The position numbers were made by a program, and so were the translations under genes. Positions 9,206-18,072 of a stretch of 36,032 bases of DNA are shown here, one piece after another (the first letter of the stretch is position 1; each line of letters starts with the position of its first letter). This DNA comes from Candidatus Cloacimonadota bacterium (GTDB lineage: Bacteria > Muiribacteriota > UBA6191). The stretch spans positions 1 to 36,032 of the forward strand of contig JACFNL010000030.1 of the NCBI GenBank assembly GCA_019454875.1. Reading direction: 5' to 3'. The notes below the pieces were generated by a model, which made no database searches, was not told where the DNA came from, and saw nothing but the letters and a program-made list of their open reading frames with translations.

Positions 9206-9943
9206 ATGAACAGTGATACTCTAATTTCTATCATGAAGGAAAAGCCGATCATATGGACAAAGATGGAGAGTTGCCCTCTCTGCGAGACCAAGTTTGAGAC
9301 AGAAAATGTGTGGACAAACCGGGTGCGATTTTCAGATACCTACACGGATATGGGCAAAAAATACATTGATATCAACCCACTCTTTTATGAGATTTGGGTA
9401 TGCCCAGGCTGTCTGTATGCAGCATATCGCAAAGAAGGATTTTTAAATATCCAGGGAATTATCAAGTCGAACTTTAAAAAGGGCCTTGATATGCGCAAAA
9501 AAATTTCCCGCACCATTGACTGGAATGCTTCCCGTAGTTTTGAAATGGGTGTACTTTCCTTCAAGCTCGCGATTTTGTGCCTGCAGGAACGATCTGGTGT
9601 TTCAGCCGCCCGTTATGGAAGCTATTTTCTGAAACTGGCCTGGCTGTTTCGATTCAAAGATATGAAGGAAGAGGAACAGACTTACCTCAAACTGGCCATG
9701 GCCCGTTTTATGGAAGCTTATTCCAAGGAAACTGCCCCTGAGGTTGGTAGTATGGGTGAAACTGGTCTGGTGTACACCATAGGTGAACTAGCCCGCAGGA
9801 CAGGAGATACTAAAACTGCCTGTGAATACTATATGAAAGTCATTACCAACAAGGAAATGCAGGGGGATCCCCAGTACATCCGTTTATCCCGCGACATGCT
9901 CTCATTTGCCAAAGAGGGTTCACCAGTCGAATTTATTAAATAA
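9206..9943 (+). CDS. DUF2225 family zinc-ribbon/TPR-like protein
   Basis: Two CxxC pairs (SCPLCETKF and VCPGCLYAAY) flank the conserved block DINPLFYEIWVCPGC, which is characteristic of DUF2225. The cysteines probably bind a zinc ion. The C-terminal two thirds are helical and TPR-like (AYSKETAPEVGSMGETGLVY..IGELARRTGDTKTACEYYMKVI). The function of the family is unknown. The open frame extends upstream to 9110, but that would overlap the divergent M16 gene. I chose ATG 9206; ATG 9233 is also possible, and neither has a good ribosome-binding site. The gene is a single unit that ends just before a terminator. Confidence 0.88.
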   Translation: MNSDTLISIMKEKPIIWTKMESCPLCETKFETENVWTNRVRFSDTYTDMGKKYIDINPLFYEIWVCPGCLYAAYRKEGFLNIQGIIKSNFKKGLDMRKKISRTIDWNASRSFEMGVLSFKLAILCLQERSGVSAARYGSYFLKLAWLFRFKDMKEEEQTYLKLAMARFMEAYSKETAPEVGSMGETGLVYTIGELARRTGDTKTACEYYMKVITNKEMQGDPQYIRLSRDMLSFAKEGSPVEFIK

Positions 9944-9947
9944 AAAA

Positions 9948-9981
9948 AAGCATCTCAGACTTATTAAAATCTGAGACGCTT
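9948..9981 (-). terminator. Rho-independent terminator for the Tyr-rich/GMP-rich unit
   Basis: Read on the - strand, the stem GCGTCTCAGA / TCTGAGATGC (one G-U pair) closes an AT-rich loop and is followed by eight T residues. On the + strand the same hairpin has an A-C mismatch and no T run, so it mainly serves the - strand genes upstream (10003-12356). Confidence 0.8.
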
Positions 9982-10002
9982 CCGTTGGAGCATCTAGTTG
10001 AT

Positions 10003-10770
10003 CTAGTACTTCAGCCAGTCTACAAAAGCCGCAGCGGCTGCCAGTCCAAATACCCCGGTTGCCAGAAGATTTGTGGTCCGGTTGTAACGGGGATAATAGT
10101 AGTTCTGGTATGAATAGTAGTTATAATTGTAGGTATTGTAGTTGTAATACCCGTTTGAGTAGGTTGGAGTATAATAGTAGGGGTTCTGGTAGTAAGGATA
10201 ACTGACAGGAGCCCTGTAATTATAATTGTAGAAGTAGTTGTAGCCATAGTAGTTGTAATAACTGCCATAGGCAGGGCGCAGATATGGGGCTGATGGAGCA
10301 CCATTTTTGGTGGCATCACTAACAACATCTTCATACTGCTTTTCAGCTTCACTGCGGAAAGTGCTATCAAGTTCCAAAGTTTTTACCAGAGATGATTTTA
10401 AGGTTTCCACATCACTGGATTGAATCTGGCTGTAAATCTCGCGAGCCATTTCTTTATGTTTGGCCTGCATGGCTTTTAGAATCTTTCCTCGAACCAGGGA
10501 AGGATCCACCGGAGCACCAGGGTTTCCGATGGAATCTGCGGGGGCCATTTGACCGTAATGTTCCATAACCTTCTGGTCATCCCAGGAGTTTACAGTTGAA
10601 ACCTTCTGTTCCTGACTCAAACGGATATCTTCCAGAATCTGATCAAAAACCTGCTTTTTTAAAGCGGATTCTTCCACCTGCTGATTTAACATCAGCTTGT
10701 ATTTGTTCAGAGGACCATTGTCCGCAAAGCTAGTTGCTGCGGCCAGACAAAAAATTGCTGCTCGTATCAT
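10003..10770 (-). CDS. Secreted tyrosine-rich low-complexity protein
   Basis: This 255-residue protein has a signal peptide (MIRAAIFCLAAATSFA) and a charged helical region (about 20-160). Next comes an extreme Tyr/Asn/Pro-rich segment (163-230) in which 30 of 68 residues are tyrosine (YNYYGYNYFYNYNY, NYYYPRYN). The C-terminus is a hydrophobic helix (LLATGVFGLAAAAAFVDWL). GGAG lies six bases before the ATG. It starts 15 bases after the stop of the Gly/Met/Pro-rich gene and shares the downstream terminator, so the two form one unit. Tyr-rich segments can form aromatic, crosslinkable or adhesive material; that role is inference. I recognise no family. Confidence 0.82.
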   Translation of the reverse strand: MIRAAIFCLAAATSFADNGPLNKYKLMLNQQVEESALKKQVFDQILEDIRLSQEQKVSTVNSWDDQKVMEHYGQMAPADSIGNPGAPVDPSLVRGKILKAMQAKHKEMAREIYSQIQSSDVETLKSSLVKTLELDSTFRSEAEKQYEDVVSDATKNGAPSAPYLRPAYGSYYNYYGYNYFYNYNYRAPVSYPYYQNPYYYTPTYSNGYYNYNTYNYNYYSYQNYYYPRYNRTTNLLATGVFGLAAAAAFVDWLKY

Positions 10771-10784
10771 GAAAATCTCCTTGA

Positions 10785-12356
10785 TTACAGAGTTGTGCTC
10801 AGATAGGTATTGTCATTCTGGGTTATTACAGGAATCATGCCCGATGTTCCAGAGCTGCTAGTAGGAGCCATGGGTGCCCCAATGGGGGCAACGGAGGTTG
10901 AACCAGCAGGAGCATAAGGCTGTATGGGAGTATACCCATAATTTGGTTGCCCCATAGGTGGATTGGCCACAGGAGGCTGTTGTCCACAAAGAGGTGGGCA
11001 GGTCTGGGTCTGACCAAACTGGCCTTGACCATAGGGGTCAGCCCCTGGATATCCGCCGGGCATTGGTTGCATCGGTGGATACATAGGATTAGCTCCAGGA
11101 TAACCACCAGGCATGGGCTGAGTGTAATCAGGCCCAGGCATAGGACCCATGCCAGGATAAGAACCACCGGGCATTGTTCCAGGATAAACTCCTGGATAAT
11201 AGGGTTGCTGCATAGGAGGCATTCCGGGCATCATCCCAGGCATCATGCCTGGCATCATCCCAGGATACATTCCGGGGTACATTCCTGGATTCATGCCTGG
11301 CATTCCGCCGCCCATGATATAACCACCGCCGTAGTCCATACCCATTCCATAACCCATTCCACCGCCGTAACCCATGCCCATTCCGCCACCGTAGCCGTAG
11401 CCGGAAGACCATTCATCATCATCGTCTTTTTTGTCCTTTTTAAACATTTCCTTGAGCATGTATGCGCCCATGCCAATTTTGGCACCAAACATTACTGGTT
11501 CCATGATGGATTGCAGGATATCTGTTTTTCCTTTGGCCTTGGCTTCAACCTGATTTTCTCCATAACCGATATTGTCAGGATGGGGAGGGTTTCTTTCCCA
11601 GTCCGAATCCGGATTTCCTGCGCCACCAGGACGAGCAGGTCCTCCGGCCACAGTGTCAAACATGCCTCCGCCCAATACATCCATTGGTGTTTCAGCTTCC
11701 AGCTTGGTAGCCGGATCAATCAGACCAATATTAACGGCCCGGTCATTGATACCACCTTCTGTGATTTTGTAGCCACTCTGCAGTTTAAATCCTTTAAGAG
11801 TAAATACCCTTTCCTGCAAAGTTCTTTGTTCCCCGCCGATTTTTCCCTGGGAATTGTAGTAACACAAAAATGTGGCCCGTCCGTCTTTGGCCTCATACAC
11901 CCTGTAAATCAAAAATACCTGACGGCTTTGAAGAAACATGGCAATTACTGGTTTGCCACCATCAGCACCCATACCACCACCAGGAAGGAAGGTGACAATT
12001 CTTTGAAACATATTGTATTTGTTACTGTATTCAGTCACGCCTCTTTCACGGTAAAGGGTGACCCCATCTTTGGATCTCTGCATAAAAAGATTGTGATCGG
12101 AGCTTGGGTTGAACCCACAATCATGAGTACGGTGGAGTACTTTACCAAGATAGGGATTTGCTGTATCCGCACTGCCGTCCATTTTAGACAGGGAGCTATC
12201 GTACTCAGAAATTCTGCGTTCCGTGGATGTCATTCCACCTAGTTCAGAACCTAGATGCAACCTGTCCATCAGATTGTCAGCACTTACCGTATTGCCCATC
12301 AGGAGCATGGAAACTCCCAGGGTTGGCATCAATTTCAGTATCTTGCATGCACTCAT
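10785..12356 (-). CDS. Secreted Gly/Met/Pro/Tyr-rich low-complexity protein
   Basis: This 523-residue protein has a signal peptide (about 1-26, ending NTVSA) and an ordered N-terminal region to about 270 with two beta-rich stretches (MFQRIVTFLPGGG; VIAMFLQSRQVFLIYRVY). A short hydrophobic helix (about 287-301) is followed by KDKKDDDDEW. A long disordered tail (317-480) is built from GYGGGMGMGYGGGMGYG and repeated PGM(M/Y/N) units. A CPPLC pair lies near 453-457. The start has GGAGG seven bases upstream. The gene is first of a two-gene unit with the Tyr-rich protein. A structural or matrix role is likely, but I recognise no family. The DNA repeats could make length variation easy. Confidence 0.82.
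   Translation of the reverse strand: MSACKILKLMPTLGVSMLLMGNTVSADNLMDRLHLGSELGGMTSTERRISEYDSSLSKMDGSADTANPYLGKVLHRTHDCGFNPSSDHNLFMQRSKDGVTLYRERGVTEYSNKYNMFQRIVTFLPGGGMGADGGKPVIAMFLQSRQVFLIYRVYEAKDGRATFLCYYNSQGKIGGEQRTLQERVFTLKGFKLQSGYKITEGGINDRAVNIGLIDPATKLEAETPMDVLGGGMFDTVAGGPARPGGAGNPDSDWERNPPHPDNIGYGENQVEAKAKGKTDILQSIMEPVMFGAKIGMGAYMLKEMFKKDKKDDDDEWSSGYGYGGGMGMGYGGGMGYGMGMDYGGGYIMGGGMPGMNPGMYPGMYPGMMPGMMPGMMPGMPPMQQPYYPGVYPGTMPGGSYPGMGPMPGPDYTQPMPGGYPGANPMYPPMQPMPGGYPGADPYGQGQFGQTQTCPPLCGQQPPVANPPMGQPNYGYTPIQPYAPAGSTSVAPIGAPMAPTSSSGTSGMIPVITQNDNTYLSTTL
11211..11303 (-). repeat. Tandem Pro-Gly-Met coding repeat
   Basis: On the - strand this stretch encodes successive PGM-type units (MPGMNPGMYPGMY, PGMMPGMMPGMMPGM). 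The units are 9-12 bases long and partly identical at DNA level (catcatcccaggcatcatgc). Such an array is prone to slippage, and all whole-unit changes would stay in frame. Confidence 0.75.
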
Positions 12357-12421
12357 GTCATGTCCTCCGTTCCTAAGAGACTACGAGGAGAAGTAAAAAA
12401 AGTTGCAGGTTCTTAATGTTT

Positions 12422-13528
12422 TTATGCCACAATCTGATACCAGGTGTTGCGTTGCCTTGGTTGGAATCCGGCTTCCTGGACCAAAGAGAGGATCTCTTCA
12501 ACCTGGACTTTTTGCTGGGTTTTTGTGGATGCCTGGGAAACCACATTTTCTTCCATCATGGTACTGCCAAAATCATCGGCTCCAAATTCCAGGGCTACCT
12601 GTGCGACTTTATAACCCTGAGTAGGCCAGGAAGACTGCATATGCGTGATATTTTGCAGATAGATCCTGGAGATAGCCAGATTACGCAGATATTCGTTGGC
12701 CCCAGAGCCTAACAAGCCCCGGTTGATGGACTGTCGCCCCAAAGCCGTCTGCTCATGTTGCAGTGTCCAGGCAATAAAGGCAATAAACCCAAAATCGCCC
12801 CGTTCTTTAGCCTTCTTTTGCTGATCGCGAAGCATGGTGAGGTGTCGTACCCGGTTTTCATCTTTTTCCCCAAAACCAATTACCATGGAGGCCGAGGTTG
12901 CCAGTTTTAGTGAATGGGCAGCATCCATGATCTCAATCCACCGTTCTCCAGAAATCTTTTTGGGACTGACACGGGAGCGGATTCTATCATCTAGAAGCTC
13001 AGCCCCGCCGCCGGGCAGGCCCATCAGGCCAGCATCTTTTAAGGCAGATAAAACATAGTAGGCCGATTTGTTTTCAATCTGGCAGATATTATCGATTTCC
13101 GATGGGCTGAAGCAGTCCGTCTGAATTTTTGGATATTTCTCACGGATCCAGGTTAAAAGATCCTGATACCAGTCAAGACGCAGATCCGGGTGGTGTCCCC
13201 CTTGCATTAAAATTCTGGTTCCCCCGATTTCCAGGGTTTCCTCAATTTTTTGGGCCAGTATTTCCCGGGACAGAATATAACTTTCCTTGTGACCATAGGG
13301 CCGATAAAAGGCGCAGAACTTACAGGCGGTGTCACAGACATTGGTGTAGTTGATGTTTCTATCGATTAGATAGGTTACCGTTTCCGCAGGATTGAGCCGT
13401 TTTCGGATGGAATCTGCTGCTGAGGCTAATTGGCCTAGGCTGGCACCTCGATAGATAAAATTACATTCTTCCTCACTGATCTGTTCTCCCAAAACAGCGC
13501 GGTCCAGAATTTTTTGAGTATTGAGCAT
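12422..13528 (-). CDS. mqnC: Cyclic dehypoxanthine futalosine synthase (radical SAM)
   Basis: The 368-residue radical SAM protein has C65-x3-C69-x2-C72 (VCDTACKFCAFYRP), which binds the 4Fe-4S cluster and SAM. It also has the MqnC-type blocks ILMQGGHHPDLRLDWY, GLPGGGAELLDDR, FIAFIAWTLQ and GSTMMEENV. MqnC converts dehypoxanthine futalosine to its cyclic form in the futalosine route to menaquinone. CofH is a relative, but the QGGHHP and GGGAE blocks favour MqnC. Start: AAAGGA lies six bases before the ATG. No other mqn genes are in the window, so the pathway is dispersed. It lies 31 bases downstream of the CHASE2 cyclase gene and may be cotranscribed with it. Confidence 0.93.
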   Translation of the reverse strand: MLNTQKILDRAVLGEQISEEECNFIYRGASLGQLASAADSIRKRLNPAETVTYLIDRNINYTNVCDTACKFCAFYRPYGHKESYILSREILAQKIEETLEIGGTRILMQGGHHPDLRLDWYQDLLTWIREKYPKIQTDCFSPSEIDNICQIENKSAYYVLSALKDAGLMGLPGGGAELLDDRIRSRVSPKKISGERWIEIMDAAHSLKLATSASMVIGFGEKDENRVRHLTMLRDQQKKAKERGDFGFIAFIAWTLQHEQTALGRQSINRGLLGSGANEYLRNLAISRIYLQNITHMQSSWPTQGYKVAQVALEFGADDFGSTMMEENVVSQASTKTQQKVQVEEILSLVQEAGFQPRQRNTWYQIVA

Positions 13529-13559
13529 ATCAGGTCCTTTCAGGCGCAGGATACCATAC

Positions 13560-15500
13560 TCAATAAATAACGCGATAAGCCTGGATGATCTCGGACTTAC
13601 CTTTTACTGTAAAAGGTTCCAGTTTTTCAAATTCAAACTGATCCTTACAGTATTCATAAGTCCCGGAATCCACAATAATTTCAAAGGCCTGACTTTTCCC
13701 CTGAAGCCGGGAGGCCAGGTTGATTTTGTCACCAATTGCAGTATAGTCCTTATGTTTCTGGGCCCCGATGTTTCCCACTACAGATACACCGGTTGATATG
13801 CCAATCCCCATTTCCAGCTGTTTTAATTCGGGATTGGAACTGGCCTTTAAGGTCTCCTGCATTTCAATGGCTGTTTTTAAGGCATTCACAGCCATAACCT
13901 TGGGGGAATTATCTGGAAGCACGGGAGCCCCATAGAGAACCATGACAGCATCCCCGATGAACTTGTTGATGGTTCCATTGTATTTGGTGATTACGGAAAC
14001 CATAAGTTCAAAATAGGTGTTTAAGAGATGGACAACCTGCTCTGGGGATTTGTTCTCAGAGAGGGTTGTAAAGGAACGGATGTCGGAAAACAGGGTGGTA
14101 ATTTCCAGGGCTTTTCCACCAAGGGACAGGGAATCGGGATGGTGTAACAGCTCATCAACCACCTGATTGGAAACATACTGGTTAAAAACCCTGCGGATCA
14201 TGGACTTTTCTTTTTCCCTGGTTACCATTCTGGCTGTAATGATCAGAATGTAACTGATGGCTAAAGCCAGAAAAAACACAGGCACAGGCAGAAGAAGGTG
14301 ATTCTGAAAAAGAAGGGTGACCAGAATCCAGTAGGCTGCAAACTGCAAAAACAAAACGGAAATACTGACGGCAATGGAAAAAAAGCTGGTGCAGGTTGTA
14401 ACTATGAGAGCCAATATAAAATAGATCAGAAAATGGGGCAGACCGGAGATACTTCTGATACTTGGCTGGGAGTCGGTGAGGATTGTGTAGAGGGCGTTGG
14501 CATGAATTTCAACCCCACTGGTCTGTTTTCGGTTCCAGGAGAAAAAGGGAGTAGGGTACATATCCTGTAATCCAGGATGATTCAGACCCACAACCACAAT
14601 TTTTCCACGGATCATCTTTTGCAAAGCTTCCTGTTTCTCTGGTTCAAACAGATCCGCAAAACTGATGATGGGAAAGGTACCATCTGGGCCACGGTAGTTG
14701 ATGAGCATCTGATGATGGGAAGTATTGTCTTCAAACAGATGTATGGTTTTGGCAATACTTTGATCCGGCCTCATTAATCTGGCCTCGGCGTTTTGAATTT
14801 CTAGTGTATATGGTCCCTGGCTTTTATACAGGGGATGGGACATTAAGAGGGATAGTGCAAAAGGGTAGGCTGTTTCTTCAGGATTGACAAAGGATTGAAT
14901 CAGAATTTTTCTAAGGATTCCGTCCGTGTCCACAGGCACATTTACAAATCCTAGTCCTAAAGCGCTTTCACTTAGGGCCGGGTAAGGTTTTTTATAAATA
15001 CTTTTCCCATCAGCATTCACTTCAAACAGGGAAGCCAGAATTACATTATTGGCCTCGCTTACGGCCTGGGCTAAATCCTGATCCTCAATGGGGTTTCTTT
15101 CGTGAATAAACAGAAGATCAAGCCCAATTACCGAGGCACCCAGTGTTTTTAGCCTTCTTACGGCTTCGGCTGTAATGCGACGATCAAATGGCCAGGCATC
15201 AGCGTTCCAGTCCTTGTTGGCAAGCCAGGGCTTGTGCTTGAGGTTTTCCAGAGTATATTTGTCTATACTCACTACAATCACTGGTTCAAAACCGTGAGAA
15301 CCGATCTCTTTGGATAAAATATAATCCCCGGCAGAACTGGTTTTAGCTGGTTCATAACGATTGATAAACAGTCGGTCCAAAAAAATGGTTTCCAGGCGAT
15401 GGTAGGTTTCCCTGAATACCTGAAAGAATGCCTGAACTCCCAACCATGCCAATATAGGAACAAGCACACAGACTAATAGAATGTTTCGTTTCTGAATCAT
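13560..15500 (-). CDS. CHASE2-domain class III adenylate cyclase
   Basis: This 646-residue protein has an N-terminal membrane helix (8-28), then a large extracytoplasmic CHASE2 sensor (about 35-345; WPFDRRITAEAVRRL, VIGLDLLF, NYRGPDGTF, GKIVVVG). Three hydrophobic segments follow (about 355-425), then a class III cyclase domain (465-646). Metal-binding D473 (LFSDIRSFT) and D517 (FIGDAVM), adenine-selecting K513 and T587, and transition-state N594/R598 (INLASR) are all present, so it should be an active adenylate cyclase. The signal sensed is unknown. It lies between a histidine kinase and mqnC. A second adenylate cyclase of different architecture is at 22169-23695. Confidence 0.93.
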   Translation of the reverse strand: MIQKRNILLVCVLVPILAWLGVQAFFQVFRETYHRLETIFLDRLFINRYEPAKTSSAGDYILSKEIGSHGFEPVIVVSIDKYTLENLKHKPWLANKDWNADAWPFDRRITAEAVRRLKTLGASVIGLDLLFIHERNPIEDQDLAQAVSEANNVILASLFEVNADGKSIYKKPYPALSESALGLGFVNVPVDTDGILRKILIQSFVNPEETAYPFALSLLMSHPLYKSQGPYTLEIQNAEARLMRPDQSIAKTIHLFEDNTSHHQMLINYRGPDGTFPIISFADLFEPEKQEALQKMIRGKIVVVGLNHPGLQDMYPTPFFSWNRKQTSGVEIHANALYTILTDSQPSIRSISGLPHFLIYFILALIVTTCTSFFSIAVSISVLFLQFAAYWILVTLLFQNHLLLPVPVFFLALAISYILIITARMVTREKEKSMIRRVFNQYVSNQVVDELLHHPDSLSLGGKALEITTLFSDIRSFTTLSENKSPEQVVHLLNTYFELMVSVITKYNGTINKFIGDAVMVLYGAPVLPDNSPKVMAVNALKTAIEMQETLKASSNPELKQLEMGIGISTGVSVVGNIGAQKHKDYTAIGDKINLASRLQGKSQAFEIIVDSGTYEYCKDQFEFEKLEPFTVKGKSEIIQAYRVIY

Positions 15501-15553
15501 ATGAAACAGGAGTGTATCACTGAACCGAAAAAACTACCAATGACCGATAAATA

Positions 15554-16666
15554 TCATGGTTTCTGAACGATCACCTGAACCAGAAATTCTGTACCCAGTC
15601 CGACTTGGCTGCGGCAGGAAATCTCCCCTCGCAATGATTCCACCAGTTCTTTGACGATATAAAGCCCAAGGCCTGATCCTCCTGGATTTCCAGTTTCACG
15701 GCTATCTCCCCTGAAAAACGGGGTAAATATTCTGTTTTGTACATCTTCAGACATTCCGATTCCGGTATCACGGACTGAAAATATCAGATCCAAGCCATGA
15801 GTTCCGGGTTCACAGCTTAGAATTTCAAGGCAGATGGTTCCAAAGTCCGTGTACTTGACCGAGTTGGATAATAGGTTATTGATGATTTGAGCCAGGCGTT
15901 TAGGATAGGTTCTGACACATTCGGGTACAGGACTGTGGCTCCTCATCTCAAATCGCAGTCTCTTTTTAATGATATTGGAAAGAACCAGATTTCGAGCCGT
16001 TGCAAAAAGCTCGTTCAGATTCACCAGGCCTTCCTGATCTTCTCTGTAATTGGAAAGGGATTCGGAATATTCCAGCAGATCATCCACCATTCCAAGCAGG
16101 GCCTCTCCACTTTGCTCGATCACAGAAAGATAATCTTCGGAATCCATTGAATTGGTTTTTTGATTGTGCCGTATAATGTCAATTGAACTTAAAATCCCCA
16201 TCAGGGGATGACGCATTTCATGAATCAGCATACCCAGAAATTTCTGTTTTTTTACGGTGGGGCTTTCCATTTTAGGGGCTAAAGGGCACAAAATACAGAA
16301 ATAGTAAGATTCGTCTTCCTTGTGTACTGGTGCTGCCTTAAAATCCAGATGAATCACGGACTGTTTTTCACAAATCAGGGGTACAGGCAATTGGATGTGG
16401 GATTTTGATTTAAGGGCTGTGCTCAGTTCCTGTAAAAACCTGTGTCTGGCCTGAGGCAAAATTCGTTCTGTAAAGCTTGAGAAGGAACTGCCTGATTGTG
16501 TGGCAGGTAACCCGGTAATCTGATGATAATTTTCACAAACCCAGTCTATGTCAAAAGTCCAATCCTTGTTCACTCTAGCCTTAAAATAGAAAAACGCAGG
16601 ATAAGGCTGTTGTGAAACATAGGAATTTTCAATAGTATTATTGTTTATATACATAATATTTGACAC
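15554..16666 (-). CDS. PAS-like sensor histidine kinase, cytoplasmic
   Basis: The 370-residue kinase has no membrane segment. An N-terminal PAS-like region (about 20-130) is followed by a HisKA domain with phosphoacceptor H149 (MLIHEMRHPLMGIL) and a HATPase domain. The N box (IINNLLSNSVKYTD), G1 (RDTGIGMS), F box (FTPFFRG) and G2 (GGSGLGLYIVKEL) are all present. It should therefore be active. No response regulator is adjacent, so it is an orphan whose partner lies elsewhere. The first start is a GTG at 16666; an in-frame ATG at 16654 is also possible. Neither has a clear ribosome-binding site. Confidence 0.92.
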   Translation of the reverse strand: MSNIMYINNNTIENSYVSQQPYPAFFYFKARVNKDWTFDIDWVCENYHQITGLPATQSGSSFSSFTERILPQARHRFLQELSTALKSKSHIQLPVPLICEKQSVIHLDFKAAPVHKEDESYYFCILCPLAPKMESPTVKKQKFLGMLIHEMRHPLMGILSSIDIIRHNQKTNSMDSEDYLSVIEQSGEALLGMVDDLLEYSESLSNYREDQEGLVNLNELFATARNLVLSNIIKKRLRFEMRSHSPVPECVRTYPKRLAQIINNLLSNSVKYTDFGTICLEILSCEPGTHGLDLIFSVRDTGIGMSEDVQNRIFTPFFRGDSRETGNPGGSGLGLYIVKELVESLRGEISCRSQVGLGTEFLVQVIVQKP

Positions 16667-16668
16667 TT

Positions 16669-16691
16669 ACAGATCTCAAAATAACAGATCT
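16669..16691. promoter_or_regulatory. Two ACAGATCT direct repeats upstream of the kinase
   Basis: ACAGATCT occurs at 16669-16676 and 16684-16691, 15 bases apart, a few bases upstream of the kinase start on the - strand. AGATCT is itself palindromic. The pair could be an operator; no promoter hexamers could be assigned with confidence. Confidence 0.3.
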
Positions 16692-16729
16692 TACTAGCAA
16701 GGTCTATGCTAAATCTGGGAAAAATTATA

Positions 16730-17149
16730 CTATTTTTTTATGAGATTGATATAGTGAATTTCTATCAGTCCGCCGGGAGTTAGTTCCAGAGACGAAGAAT
16801 GATATCCATCTTTTTGAAAATGCAGATGAACTTTGTGGCCGGCAATGGCATGGGTAGTGAAGGTGCCAGCTTCCTCACTGTTGCCTAAAAGCCTGGCCTG
16901 ATGATCATACACAGATACTGATTTTGGGTTGGTGCGAATACGGATCTCAACTACTTCAGGGGCCGACTTTTTTACTACCGGAGTCGGGTCATAGGAATAG
17001 TTCTGCAAATCAAGCGAAACAACTGCTTCAACTGCTTCCGGAGCTGGAGGAGTGGGTTTGACCGGAGGTTTCTGGTCCTGACAGCCAAGTAAAAACAAAA
17101 ATGCCAGTGGGACCCACATTTGAATCCACACTGGCATTTTGAGGAACAT
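16730..17149 (-). CDS. Small lipoprotein with PEGA-like domain
   Basis: This 139-residue protein has a lipobox (FLLGC, Cys at about 24) and a Pro-rich linker (PPVKPTPPAPEAVEA). The C-terminal beta domain resembles PEGA (VEIRIRTNPKSVSVYDHQARLLGNSEEAG ... LHFQKDGYHSSSLELTPGG, quoted in part). PEGA domains are common on bacterial surface and periplasmic proteins, often near signalling genes. It starts four bases after the stop of the upstream exported-protein gene, so the two are cotranscribed. Function is unknown. Confidence 0.8.
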   Translation of the reverse strand: MFLKMPVWIQMWVPLAFLFLLGCQDQKPPVKPTPPAPEAVEAVVSLDLQNYSYDPTPVVKKSAPEVVEIRIRTNPKSVSVYDHQARLLGNSEEAGTFTTHAIAGHKVHLHFQKDGYHSSSLELTPGGLIEIHYINLIKK

Positions 17150-17153
17150 AAAT

Positions 17154-18005
17154 TTATTGTCCCTGCATCAGCACTTCAAATTGTTGTTTCATAGTATTGG
17201 CCTTGGCCCGGATAAATTCCCAGGAATGCTGAAGGTGGGGCATTGGATGATAAAGCATGATGGCATTAATTTGTCTGGACACCTCAGTGGCTTTTTTCAT
17301 GGTTTCACCCATCTGATATTTCTCGGTTACAAAAGACAGAGAATGGGTGTGAAGCTTATTGGAATACACAGAAAACTGGGAAATATAGGCAATCAGACCC
17401 TGGGCCTCAACATTGGTAACTGGCAGTCCGCTTTTGATCTGGTGCTCCAGAATACGGGACAACTCAGCCAGCTCTTTTGTTGATTCCTGAAGTGATTTTA
17501 GAGCCGGATGGTTTAAATCAAATCCCGGTGCAGGAGATACGGCCTCGCCAGTAAATGCTCTGACTGCATCCTGATAGGCGACCAGGGCTTCTTCCCATTG
17601 ATGGGAAACATGTCTAAGAACCGGAGATTGTCTGACATTCATGGATACATGCTGCAAAGGAACACTAAGCTGACGAAATGACTCCCGTCCTTCCAGTGAA
17701 TTTTGACCATAACCCTTTACCTTATCAGCCAGAAGCATGACATGGCCAAGACCCTGAAGAATACTGTGCTCCATCGGTGTGAAATAAGCGGACCAGCGAC
17801 GGGAACCGTACTCGAATTCCACCAGCAGGGTTCTGAACTTTTCCATGTGCTGCTCAAAAGGAGTCAGAACCACAGGAGGTGGCGGGGCCACGGGCTCTGA
17901 AACTGTTACTCCAAGCATCATGGAGCTGTTCATGGAATCTGTTGCAGACAGGGTGCTTAAGACACCAGCTAACAAAAGGGTTGAGGCAATTGCTATTCTT
18001 TTCAT
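17154..18005 (-). CDS. Exported helical protein of unknown function
   Basis: The 283-residue protein has a signal peptide (MKRIAIASTLLLAGVLSTLSA) and a Pro-rich segment (VAPPPPVVLTPF). An almost wholly helical body follows, with heptad-like stretches (TMKQQFEVLMQ, ELAELSRILEHQIKS). I recognise no domain. It forms an operon with the downstream PEGA-like lipoprotein (four-base gap). It diverges from the DUF1853 gene across about 67 bases. It is probably periplasmic. Confidence 0.78.
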   Translation of the reverse strand: MKRIAIASTLLLAGVLSTLSATDSMNSSMMLGVTVSEPVAPPPPVVLTPFEQHMEKFRTLLVEFEYGSRRWSAYFTPMEHSILQGLGHVMLLADKVKGYGQNSLEGRESFRQLSVPLQHVSMNVRQSPVLRHVSHQWEEALVAYQDAVRAFTGEAVSPAPGFDLNHPALKSLQESTKELAELSRILEHQIKSGLPVTNVEAQGLIAYISQFSVYSNKLHTHSLSFVTEKYQMGETMKKATEVSRQINAIMLYHPMPHLQHSWEFIRAKANTMKQQFEVLMQGQ

Positions 18006-18072
18006 GCTTATTACTACGCAGTATCTGTTTGTTTGGTTGCATTTTTTTTTGATCTTTGTTTAGGCTTGATGA

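Noticed and set aside
10947-12242. Long open frame of 431 codons on the + strand, opposite the Gly/Met/Pro-rich gene
   Set aside because: Its His/Arg/Ile/Ser repeats mirror the codons of the - strand gene, which has a signal peptide, a good ribosome-binding site and operon context. It is a shadow frame.
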